From: an uncultured Bacteroidales bacterium
GTDB taxonomy: Bacteria; Bacteroidota; Bacteroidia; Bacteroidales; Muribaculaceae
Direction of reading: 5' to 3'
NCBI GenBank assembly: GCA_949123685.1
Contig: CASBHZ010000031.1
Location: forward strand, 1-33,608
Length of the DNA: 33,608 nucleotides
The notes beneath the pieces were generated by a model. That model saw nothing but the letters and a program-made list of their open reading frames with translations. It made no database searches and was not told the origin of the DNA. Shown piece by piece: positions 17,894 through 24,282 of this stretch (position 1 is its first letter; each line of letters opens with the position of its first letter). Made by a program: the position numbers and the translations under genes.

Positions 17894-19477
17894 TTATTGT
17901 ATATTGATTTTTTTCAAATTAGATATGGCTCTGTTGAAACGGTCAATACCGTATGTGCCGAAATCATCGCCCTTAGCTTCCTTTATTACTGTCCACTGAG
18001 ACCAAAGGTAATCCCAAAGTATCTGATAGCAAAGAATCTTCTCATGGGCACAGGATGGTATGTTCCCCTCAAAATATTTGTCAAGTATATAATCTTCATT
18101 CTCCTTTTCAAAGCCAGCCTCTATAAACAGTGCAGCGAAATCAGCCATAGGGTCGTTCATGCCGGAATACTCCCAGTCAATGAGATATAGAGTGCCATCA
18201 GCCGCCTTGATAAAATTCTCATAAAGTGCATCATTGTGACAAGGCTTGAGGTCGACACCAAGTGAATTCAGATAACCTTCCAATGCAAGAACATTAGGAC
18301 GTACATTCTCCCATCCCTTGTACATAATGGCACCAGCTTTCTCTATCAGACGATCGTATTTCTCAATCTCATGGAACAGATTAAACTCATTCTTCAGACG
18401 GATGCGTGAAGAATGAACCTTCCTGTATATTGCCGCTATCTTACACATATTGTCATGACGCTGGATAGTGGCAGCGTTCAGAGTTTCCGCGTTCTCCACA
18501 AAGTCGATGAGCTTTATGCCGTTTGAAGGATTGAAATACCTGATTTCAGGATTGACACCAAGCTTACAAGCTTCAATGGCATTAAACTCTTCATTGGATC
18601 TCTCAACCATACCTTCAGAACCGTTACCCGGGACTCTGAGCACATAGCTTTTACCATCGATTGTGACTTTGAAGTTCTTGTTACTCATACCTCCGATTTT
18701 CACAATCTCCGCCTTCGAGATGTCCTTATCTTCGAAAATCTTATGAAGGTGGCTTCTCAGATTCTCCTCATCATATGGATTCTCTCTCTGTCTCAGTTTC
18801 CTATAAACCTCATTCTGAAGTTTCTTGAAATCTTCCTTGCAATCGACATCACCCCATATAACATTCTTGAAACGGACAACGGGACGATCGAGCGGTTCGG
18901 TCACATCCATCAAGAGGTATTCGTAATTCAGATAGGGATTTGAAGAATTTTCCCATGCTGAAATCAACTTGGAGAAGGTCTTCAATGAGATTCTGGTTAT
19001 ACCCATCATCTCACCTTCGAAATTACAAACACGGTGACGGTCTTTTGTAATTTTGGTGACAAAGCCTCGTTTGGTTTCCACGAAACATTCATCTCCGGAA
19101 CCGCTTTCTTCTGTCATTGACAAGCAGTTGCCTTCGTCAAGCATTGTCAACCGTTCAACCACCTTCTTTTCAAAGAAGGTGTCGCTCTCTACAAGTAGAA
19201 AGTCTTCTTTAATGACTTCCTTACACAATGCCAAAGAACCCATTGAGGCGGTGAACTCATAATTCTTATTGTTGATTACGGAGACTCCGTCGCCTTGATA
19301 TTTCAGGAACATATCATATCTGAAACCGACAACGACATAGATATTCTCATAACCGCATTCTTTCAATATGGAAAGATTACGGTCCATGAGGCATATGCCT
19401 TCGGCAAAAGGTATTAGGGGATAAGGAATATCCGAATCTCGCTCTTTCCGCGCTGCAAGTATGACAGCCGTCTTCAT
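17894..19477 (-). CDS. nucleotidyltransferase-choline kinase fusion (LicCA-like)
   Basis: 527-aa two-domain protein. Residues 1-230 form a divergent NTP-transferase: the usual AAGxGSR loop reads AARKERDSDIP, but the acidic metal positions appear retained (ESD at 97-99, WGDVD at 208-212). Residues 255-527 are a LicA/aminoglycoside-kinase-like domain with the Brenner motif CHNDALYENF (413-422; catalytic D416, N421) and IDWEYSG (433-439; D434). The kinase half makes phosphocholine from choline and ATP. A LicC-LicA fusion of this kind is known in Treponema denticola. A separate full LicC is encoded by the next gene upstream (4-nt overlap), so the N-terminal domain may be redundant, regulatory, or act on another phospho-amine. 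Confidence 0.85.
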   Translation of the reverse strand: MKTAVILAARKERDSDIPYPLIPFAEGICLMDRNLSILKECGYENIYVVVGFRYDMFLKYQGDGVSVINNKNYEFTASMGSLALCKEVIKEDFLLVESDTFFEKKVVERLTMLDEGNCLSMTEESGSGDECFVETKRGFVTKITKDRHRVCNFEGEMMGITRISLKTFSKLISAWENSSNPYLNYEYLLMDVTEPLDRPVVRFKNVIWGDVDCKEDFKKLQNEVYRKLRQRENPYDEENLRSHLHKIFEDKDISKAEIVKIGGMSNKNFKVTIDGKSYVLRVPGNGSEGMVERSNEEFNAIEACKLGVNPEIRYFNPSNGIKLIDFVENAETLNAATIQRHDNMCKIAAIYRKVHSSRIRLKNEFNLFHEIEKYDRLIEKAGAIMYKGWENVRPNVLALEGYLNSLGVDLKPCHNDALYENFIKAADGTLYLIDWEYSGMNDPMADFAALFIEAGFEKENEDYILDKYFEGNIPSCAHEKILCYQILWDYLWSQWTVIKEAKGDDFGTYGIDRFNRAISNLKKINIQ

Positions 19478-20346
19478 AGCTTAGTTATGGTGTTGTCTGA
19501 TTCGTTGAAACAGTAAGTCACTCCGTCATTCAGAAATGAAAAAAGAAGATGGTCGCCGTCATGTTCCAGTTTCTTGAAACCGTAAAGATTTTCCTCTCGG
19601 CATCCCATTCTTCCGGCTATCATTTTAAGAATGGAAGATCTGGTATCGTGCTGATAGGATTTGTCAAATCTCCGAAGTTCATCTATCGTGTCAAACTCCT
19701 CAATCTCATTTCTTTCATATCTCCTTATCCTCATTTTAGGGAGTTGATCGATATGATTGATATATACATCTTCCCAATATCCCCGTCTCACTTCTTCTTT
19801 GACATACTCCTTCACCAACAATTTCTTGAACGCATTGCTGAAATCCTTGGATAAATATACATGACCCACCATGTACCAAGAGTTTTTACCCCCTATGGTA
19901 ACCCCCTTGATATTGTCATCAGAATCCGTGTTTATACAATATTCTCCTGTTTCACCATAGGCATACAATGCACTATAGTAGCTTTGTACAGGCTCTCCCT
20001 TGAAAACATTTCGTGGAAAATAATTGTCAGAGGAGCAGATGTACGTATCCTTCAGGCGATCAAGTACCCTGACTACAGACGAAGTGTTGTTACAATGTAC
20101 GTAATCCTCGTTGAGAACCATCCGGACACCATATTTATCCTTGAGATAATCGAACTTGGCAGCCATGTAACCTACGACAATTGTTATATCGGTTATTCCG
20201 GCTTGCCTGAGCTGATTAATCTGACGCTCGATAAGAATCTCCCCCTTGACTTCAAGAAGACCCTTGGGCGTTTCATACGACAGGGGAACAAAACGGGAGG
20301 ATGTTCCGGCTGCCATTATTATGGCATTACGCTTGAGTTCACTCAT
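19474..20346 (-). CDS. licC: CTP:phosphocholine cytidylyltransferase, LicC-like
   Basis: 290 aa from the ATG at 20346, 4 nt after the stop of the preceding gene; the longer frame reaching 20457 would overlap that gene and lacks family similarity at its start. AAGTSSRFVPLSYETPKGLL (residues 12-31) is the nucleotide loop; GYMAAKFDYLKDKYGVR closely resembles pneumococcal LicC, as does the SSDNYF metal site. The product is CDP-choline, donor for LicD. The last 50 residues extend beyond pneumococcal LicC (about 229 aa) and are unexplained. Overlaps the LicCA-like gene by 4 nt. Confidence 0.85.
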   Translation of the reverse strand: MSELKRNAIIMAAGTSSRFVPLSYETPKGLLEVKGEILIERQINQLRQAGITDITIVVGYMAAKFDYLKDKYGVRMVLNEDYVHCNNTSSVVRVLDRLKDTYICSSDNYFPRNVFKGEPVQSYYSALYAYGETGEYCINTDSDDNIKGVTIGGKNSWYMVGHVYLSKDFSNAFKKLLVKEYVKEEVRRGYWEDVYINHIDQLPKMRIRRYERNEIEEFDTIDELRRFDKSYQHDTRSSILKMIAGRMGCREENLYGFKKLEHDGDHLLFSFLNDGVTYCFNESDNTITKL

Positions 20347-20350
20347 TACG

Positions 20351-21133
20351 TCAGAAAGCAAAGTTCGCTGTAAAATTGACAAATGACTTGTCGAAAACCG
20401 GATTATAAATATATGCCACATTAAGAGGCAACATCCAGCCACTCTTGAAAACAACATTATACGTGTATTTCAATTCGATATTACAAATGGAGAAATCATG
20501 CCCATAACCATTATAACATGACCTGTTTAATGCAGCACCGACAACGAGAGACACTCTGTTATATTTAAGGAAGTCATAATATGTTCCCAACTCAAGATAT
20601 GTTGAATATGCCTGTTTCTCTTCACCTGCCACATCTACATATTTGTCTGCGCCATAAAAGAAGTTACTAACGGTAGCCCAGAATGGTATCTTTTCAGAAG
20701 AGTATGTTACGAAACCTTCGAACCAATGCCCCGTATTTTTACCTCCTTCAAAATATTTGTCTTCCCTATTATTTACAGATGGATAATAATAATCGTTGAA
20801 ACCTATCGAAAGTCCGTTCCATGTGTAACTGATACCCAAATCTACCTCTGCATATTTGCCATTTACGGCATATCCCCCCATGGCATAAACATACAACCCT
20901 TTGAAGGAATAGTTAACTGACGGGAATAAAACGGGAGCGGAATCTTCAGTCATCATTTCCATGCCACGCCATACATATTTTGTTTGTAAATCAAGTCCCA
21001 GGCCAAAAGGAGATTTAATAAACTTCCTTCCCCAATCGTTGGTTTCTTCAGTGGATACGGAATCGTCTGCTATAAGTGGCAAACATATACATGTAATATA
21101 TGTGAATGCACATAGTAATCTATTATTCTTCAC
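20351..21133 (-). CDS. outer-membrane beta-barrel protein of unknown function
   Basis: 260 aa if started at the GTG at 21133, which gives an ordinary signal peptide (MKNNR, then the hydrophobic LLCAFTYITCICLPLIA and a cleavage-like ADD). In-frame ATGs at 21211 and 21331 would put an atypically long basic tail before the hydrophobic stretch. The mature part is rich in alternating aromatic strands (LGLDLQTKYVWRG, YAEVDLGISYTW, FVNFTANFAF) and ends in Phe, as barrel proteins recognised by the BAM complex do. It resembles small porin-like barrels of the TorF type, but I cannot name a family. Being first of the choline genes (4 nt before licC), it might help choline or a precursor cross the outer membrane; this is inference. 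Confidence 0.65.
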   Translation of the reverse strand: MKNNRLLCAFTYITCICLPLIADDSVSTEETNDWGRKFIKSPFGLGLDLQTKYVWRGMEMMTEDSAPVLFPSVNYSFKGLYVYAMGGYAVNGKYAEVDLGISYTWNGLSIGFNDYYYPSVNNREDKYFEGGKNTGHWFEGFVTYSSEKIPFWATVSNFFYGADKYVDVAGEEKQAYSTYLELGTYYDFLKYNRVSLVVGAALNRSCYNGYGHDFSICNIELKYTYNVVFKSGWMLPLNVAYIYNPVFDKSFVNFTANFAF

Positions 21134-21466
21134 AATACGGCTGTTATTATATTTAATAAATGATGGGACAAAAAACTTAAGGTTGTGCCTGTCTGATATC
21201 CACTTCAGCATTAGTCTGTTTTTGCTGTGTCGAAAATGAGTCAGAAAGCAACACGACAACTGGGTGAGATGGTTATCAAGAAGGGCAAGGTTATCTCTTT
21301 CGGAATTGAGCCGATCCAATAATATGTCCAATACGCTTTTCCCATTAAAAATGGTTTTGTCATTTTATTAGGCAAGCGCGTGGATCCGGTTCTTGCCTGG
21401 ATAATGATGGTAGGTTTCATTTTAGTTATATATCTTATTTTAAACAGCTTCTTAAGCCATTCTCAC
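21134..21466. other. gap between the 249-aa gene and the barrel gene
   Basis: No gene seen unless the barrel protein starts at an upstream ATG (21211 or 21331). I find no TAnnTTTG promoter with a -33 partner on the minus strand here, so the choline genes are probably read from the invertible promoter upstream. Such a long untranslated stretch is where an antiterminator would matter. Confidence 0.4.
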
Positions 21467-22216
21467 TTACGCCATCGCTTTGTTGAAACTCAGGGCAAGG
21501 TGGAATGCTTTGCGGTCATACGGGTTGAGGTCTTTGCGTGTACACAACTCTTCAAGGATCTTATTGTCGAGTGAAACGTGTTCATCATAATCCATGATAT
21601 AGGGGAACAAGGCGTTTGCAAACCGGCGATAGCTGCGCAGTATTGTCGAACCCAAAGAGGAAAGGTCTCCAATCTGATTATGTTCATACCATATGTATTT
21701 GGTTTCTTCAGGCAGGTTTTCATGCATAATCAGTGCGAGACGCTGATAGTTTTCGTAGGTTGTAGCATCGGGGAATCTGTTATGTCTCCTGAGGGTATTC
21801 GCCCATCTGTCAAGTAGAAGACGATAAGTGTTGCTACGTCTTTTGCTGTCTGTTCCGTATGTCTGACCGCACGGAGTTGAAAGGATACCGAATACCGCAC
21901 TTTCCTCAATACAGTGGTTGCCATTTTCCCATGCCTGTATAATGCGCTCCCTGTTGTGTTCGATGAATTTCATATCGGGCATCCTGCTGTAGCCCATACG
22001 GTATGTCAGGTCATAACATTCAAGTAGAATGGGAATGTCTTCTTCTTTACATCCGGACAATCCAATACATATCCTGTCGCTTAACTGACGACAATCCCGT
22101 TTGATATTCTTCTCTTCAGGAGTGGGGGCGTGACCGTCAAACACAAGAGCACCTGCCATTTGATTTCTCATGGCAAGATAATGTGAAAGTCCTGCTATCT
22201 CATTAATGTCAATCAT
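21467..22216 (-). CDS. unrecognised 249-aa protein in UpxZ position
   Basis: Soluble, largely helical protein, no signal peptide or membrane segment. Residues 1-60 (AGALVFDGHAPTPEEKNI, then RQLSDRICIGLSG) and LTYRMGYS (70-77) faintly recall UpxZ proteins, the antagonists of heterologous UpxY antiterminators that are normally encoded right after upxY in Bacteroides capsule loci; but it is about 90 aa longer and I cannot claim homology. It lies 42 nt after the fusion regulator, with a 14-bp palindrome between them. Function unknown; a regulator of locus expression is the best contextual guess. Confidence 0.6.
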   Translation of the reverse strand: MIDINEIAGLSHYLAMRNQMAGALVFDGHAPTPEEKNIKRDCRQLSDRICIGLSGCKEEDIPILLECYDLTYRMGYSRMPDMKFIEHNRERIIQAWENGNHCIEESAVFGILSTPCGQTYGTDSKRRSNTYRLLLDRWANTLRRHNRFPDATTYENYQRLALIMHENLPEETKYIWYEHNQIGDLSSLGSTILRSYRRFANALFPYIMDYDEHVSLDNKILEELCTRKDLNPYDRKAFHLALSFNKAMA

Positions 22217-22243
22217 AAGCGATATGTTTAAACAGTTTCTAAA

Positions 22244-22257
22244 TAAGTGATCACTTA
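22244..22257. repeat. 14-bp perfect palindrome between the two regulatory genes
   Basis: TAAGTGATCACTTA in the 42-nt gap between the fusion regulator and the 249-aa gene. It is a possible protein-binding site; with no loop it is a poor hairpin. Confidence 0.4.
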
Positions 22258-22258
22258 C

Positions 22259-23680
22259 TTATCCGGCATGTTCTATGAATGCTTCTTCCACCCTTATATC
22301 GTTCCATCTTATGAACGAGGTCTCTGAAAGCCGGAGGACATATGTCCTGGTTCCATCCGTGTTGCATATTTCACGCACAATACCTTCCATGCCGTCCAAA
22401 GGTCCGCCGCCGTTTATCTTAACTTTGTCTCCTATATTTGCCTGCTGATGGTTTATGAGTTCAATCTCGATATCGGAAGTGAGTTTGCCAATATGTCGCT
22501 GGAACCTTGTCATTTCGTGTTGGGTGATATATGAATACGGACTGTCCGGGCTATTGGTTCGGCGATAGCACCAAGCCATCTTGCCTATGCCGCTCATGAA
22601 CTTTCCAACCTTGTCGCTGCGGAGCCGGAAGAACAGCAGTCCGGGAAGATAAGGCACTTCGCGAGTGACAATTTTCTTTTTATCCTTATTGTCCCTGCGT
22701 ATGTCTTTCCTGACAGGATAATAAAACGACAGCTCTTTATATGGACTGTTGTCGCCATGAGGTAATGAGCCTGTTATGTCATCCGGGGTTACGCCTGTAC
22801 GCAGTTTCATCACGTACCAGCGTATTGTTTTGTCATTGAATGTCTCCGCTACGAGATTTACTATCTCAGTTTTCCGAGTTTCGTTTATTTCAGCCGGTTC
22901 TATAAGTGAGAGGAATGCGAATCCAGATGGCACTGATGGGATGACACCCCTTATTTCACTTACAGAAATGCCGCAACCGAGTGCGGAAGTAATCCACATT
23001 TCAGTGAGAGATTCACGTGAGAAGGAGTTGCCGAAATCCATTCCGACTGAACGGAGGGTTGTTTTCATTTCCACGATAAGGTCACTTATTATCCGTGGAT
23101 TCCGCTTCTTTCCCTGATAGAGAGGAAATACGTATTTCTGTTGGGGAGAAAGACGCATGCTCTCTACAATGTCGTCCGTCTGTGGGCAACTTATACATAT
23201 ATCTCCGAACCTGAGACTGATCACATCTTCCAAAGATGCATCGACATTGTAAAAGAGATATTGGATCACGTTAGATATTATCCAATCTGAATCTTTCCTG
23301 TCTTTTTTTAATAAGCGCCTGAGCAATGACAGATTGTCTGAAATTCTTTTATCCGGTGACTTGTAGGAATATTCTGTAAACTCTTTCACTGACTCAAAAG
23401 GGTCATATCCGGAGTGTTTATCAACGTTCATGTCACGATATAAGGATCGCAATGCATAAACATATCTCCGGCATGTTGCCTGTTTCATCCCTTTGAGCAG
23501 CATATCCACTATCCATAATCGTATAGACCTGTCGGAAAACTCTTTGTTCCCGTTTCTGCGGACACACGCGAGGAAAGAGGGTATCGCTCGTTCTGCTGTC
23601 ATTCTCGGACATGACACAATCTTTCCACTTTCGACAAATTGTTCAAAATCACTTATGTTACAGTATTGATTTGAAGCCAT
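22259..23680 (-). CDS. degenerate tyrosine recombinase-NusG-like (UpxY-type) fusion regulator
   Basis: 473 aa. Residues about 285-400 are an NGN-like domain (TIRWYVMKLRTG; SFYYPVRKD; EVPYLPGLLFFRL) and 414-466 a KOW domain (IGDKVKINGGGPLDGMEGIV), the layout of UpxY antiterminators, which load on RNA polymerase and let it read through capsule operons. Residues about 30-105 look like the SAM-like core-binding domain and 115-260 like the catalytic domain of a tyrosine recombinase (LEDVISLRFGDI). But the expected catalytic residues are missing: Ser149 sits at the first Arg, ESLT (223-226) replaces HxLR, Pro248 replaces the second His, and no Tyr occurs between Y188 and Y289. So the N-terminal part probably binds DNA or RNA polymerase but cannot cut. 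First gene after the invertible promoter, with a leader of about 185 nt. Confidence 0.8.
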   Translation of the reverse strand: MASNQYCNISDFEQFVESGKIVSCPRMTAERAIPSFLACVRRNGNKEFSDRSIRLWIVDMLLKGMKQATCRRYVYALRSLYRDMNVDKHSGYDPFESVKEFTEYSYKSPDKRISDNLSLLRRLLKKDRKDSDWIISNVIQYLFYNVDASLEDVISLRFGDICISCPQTDDIVESMRLSPQQKYVFPLYQGKKRNPRIISDLIVEMKTTLRSVGMDFGNSFSRESLTEMWITSALGCGISVSEIRGVIPSVPSGFAFLSLIEPAEINETRKTEIVNLVAETFNDKTIRWYVMKLRTGVTPDDITGSLPHGDNSPYKELSFYYPVRKDIRRDNKDKKKIVTREVPYLPGLLFFRLRSDKVGKFMSGIGKMAWCYRRTNSPDSPYSYITQHEMTRFQRHIGKLTSDIEIELINHQQANIGDKVKINGGGPLDGMEGIVREICNTDGTRTYVLRLSETSFIRWNDIRVEEAFIEHAG

Positions 23681-23832
23681 TTGGGTGTTTGTTGAAAGTG
23701 CACGAAAAGGAATGTTAACAGCATGTCCTTTCTTCCCGCCGGATCTGTTCTTTTAATGGCAGGTAATGGAGATGAGAGGATGTAAAAGTGACGAAATTTA
23801 TAAACATAATCCGTTCAAATCTGACCGGCAAG

Positions 23833-23863
23833 AATAAGTATCTCTTGGTAAGAGATACTTATT
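23833..23863. repeat. left inverted repeat (IRL) of invertible promoter
   Basis: 31 bp made of the 14-nt half AATAAGTATCTCTT, centre GGT, and the complementary half AAGAGATACTTATT. It is the exact reverse complement of the repeat at 24097-24127. Each repeat is itself a palindrome except for its 3-bp centre, as expected for a site-specific recombinase target in which only the centre sets direction. Confidence 0.9.
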
Positions 23864-23870
23864 CCGATTG

Positions 23871-23902
23871 CAAAGATACTTAATTCATGCCATTTTACAA
23901 AA
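23871..23902 (-). promoter_or_regulatory. promoter of the polysaccharide locus (ON orientation)
   Basis: On the minus strand: TTTTG (-33 element, 23902-23898), 19-nt spacer, TATCTTTG (-7 element, 23878-23871), an exact fit to the Bacteroidota TTTG-N19-21-TAnnTTTG consensus. Transcription should start near 23864-23867, at the very edge of the left inverted repeat, and run toward the fusion regulator. Two further TAnnTTTG matches (23926-23933, 23935-23942) lack -33 partners. Confidence 0.82.
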
Positions 23903-24052
23903 CATCCCAGACATTTTATATCCTGCAAACGTATCAAAATTACCCTCTTATAATTCTGTGCATGCGAAATGTGCATTAATACAAAAAGTCTTTTTACCCT
24001 AAGTTTCAATATCTTGCAATTCATTTTCTTAACCATTTTTCATGCAAAGTAA

Positions 24053-24082
24053 TTTGCACCCAATTCCATTAAGCTATATTTC
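24053..24082 (+). promoter_or_regulatory. weak outward promoter-like sequence at the other end of the segment
   Basis: TTTG (24053-24056), 18-nt spacer, TATATTTC (24075-24082): one mismatch to the -7 consensus. After inversion this would point into the polysaccharide locus. If active, the OFF state would be LOW rather than silent. Weak evidence. Confidence 0.25.
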
Positions 24083-24096
24083 AAGGAGTTGAGAAA

Positions 24097-24127
24097 AATA
24101 AGTATCTCTTACCAAGAGATACTTATT
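24097..24127. repeat. right inverted repeat (IRR) of invertible promoter
   Basis: 31 bp, AATAAGTATCTCTT, centre ACC, AAGAGATACTTATT; exact reverse complement of the repeat at 23833-23863 with no mismatch. Confidence 0.9.
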
Positions 24128-24228
24128 TATTTTTATAATCTAAAACAACCTATTGCATTAATTTATACGTAATTGAGATTGATATAAAGCATCTGCAATG
24201 TTGATTTGGAAACATAATATAGTGTAAT

Positions 24229-24262
24229 ATACACACACACATCGAGAGATGTGTGTGTGTAT
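24229..24262. terminator. CA/TG-repeat hairpin after the channel gene
   Basis: Perfect 15-bp arms ATACACACACACATC and GATGTGTGTGTGTAT around a GAGA loop, 21 nt after the channel stop on the minus strand. The stem consists of (CA)n/(TG)n repeats. No T-run follows. It can end channel transcripts before the invertible promoter and would also meet any rightward transcript when the promoter is inverted. Confidence 0.65.
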
Positions 24263-24282
24263 TCATGAGGTAATCAAATGGT

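Larger units (their letters stand above)
23864..24096. mobile_element. invertible DNA segment carrying the locus promoter
   Basis: 233 bp bounded by perfect 31-bp inverted repeats. In B. fragilis and B. thetaiotaomicron, capsule promoters of about this size between inverted repeats are flipped by tyrosine or serine recombinases encoded elsewhere, turning the locus ON or OFF. Here the best promoter faces the polysaccharide locus, so the assembled orientation is ON. If inverted, that promoter would fire rightward, antisense to the channel gene and into its hairpin. No intact recombinase gene is in the window, so it must act from another place. Confidence 0.88.
23681..24282. other. 602-nt regulatory region: leader, invertible segment, hairpin
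   Basis: No protein gene supported. From right to left it holds the CA/TG hairpin of the channel gene (24229-24262), the right inverted repeat, the 233-bp invertible segment with the promoter, the left inverted repeat, and the 152-nt leader (23681-23832) before the fusion regulator. Small antisense frames here are AT-rich noise. Confidence 0.8.

Noticed and set aside
22259..23680. The fusion regulator as the invertase of its own promoter
   Set aside because: Attractive by position, but none of the tyrosine-recombinase catalytic residues can be placed and no Tyr exists where the nucleophile should be. Catalysis by this protein is unlikely.
23833..24127. The inverted repeats as ends of an insertion sequence or MITE
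   Set aside because: No transposase frame inside, no obvious target-site duplication outside the repeats, and a well-formed promoter inside facing the locus fit an invertible switch better.
24229..24262. CA repeat as a slipped-strand phase-variation tract
   Set aside because: It is outside coding sequence and downstream of the channel gene; symmetrical arms indicate a hairpin rather than a contingency tract.
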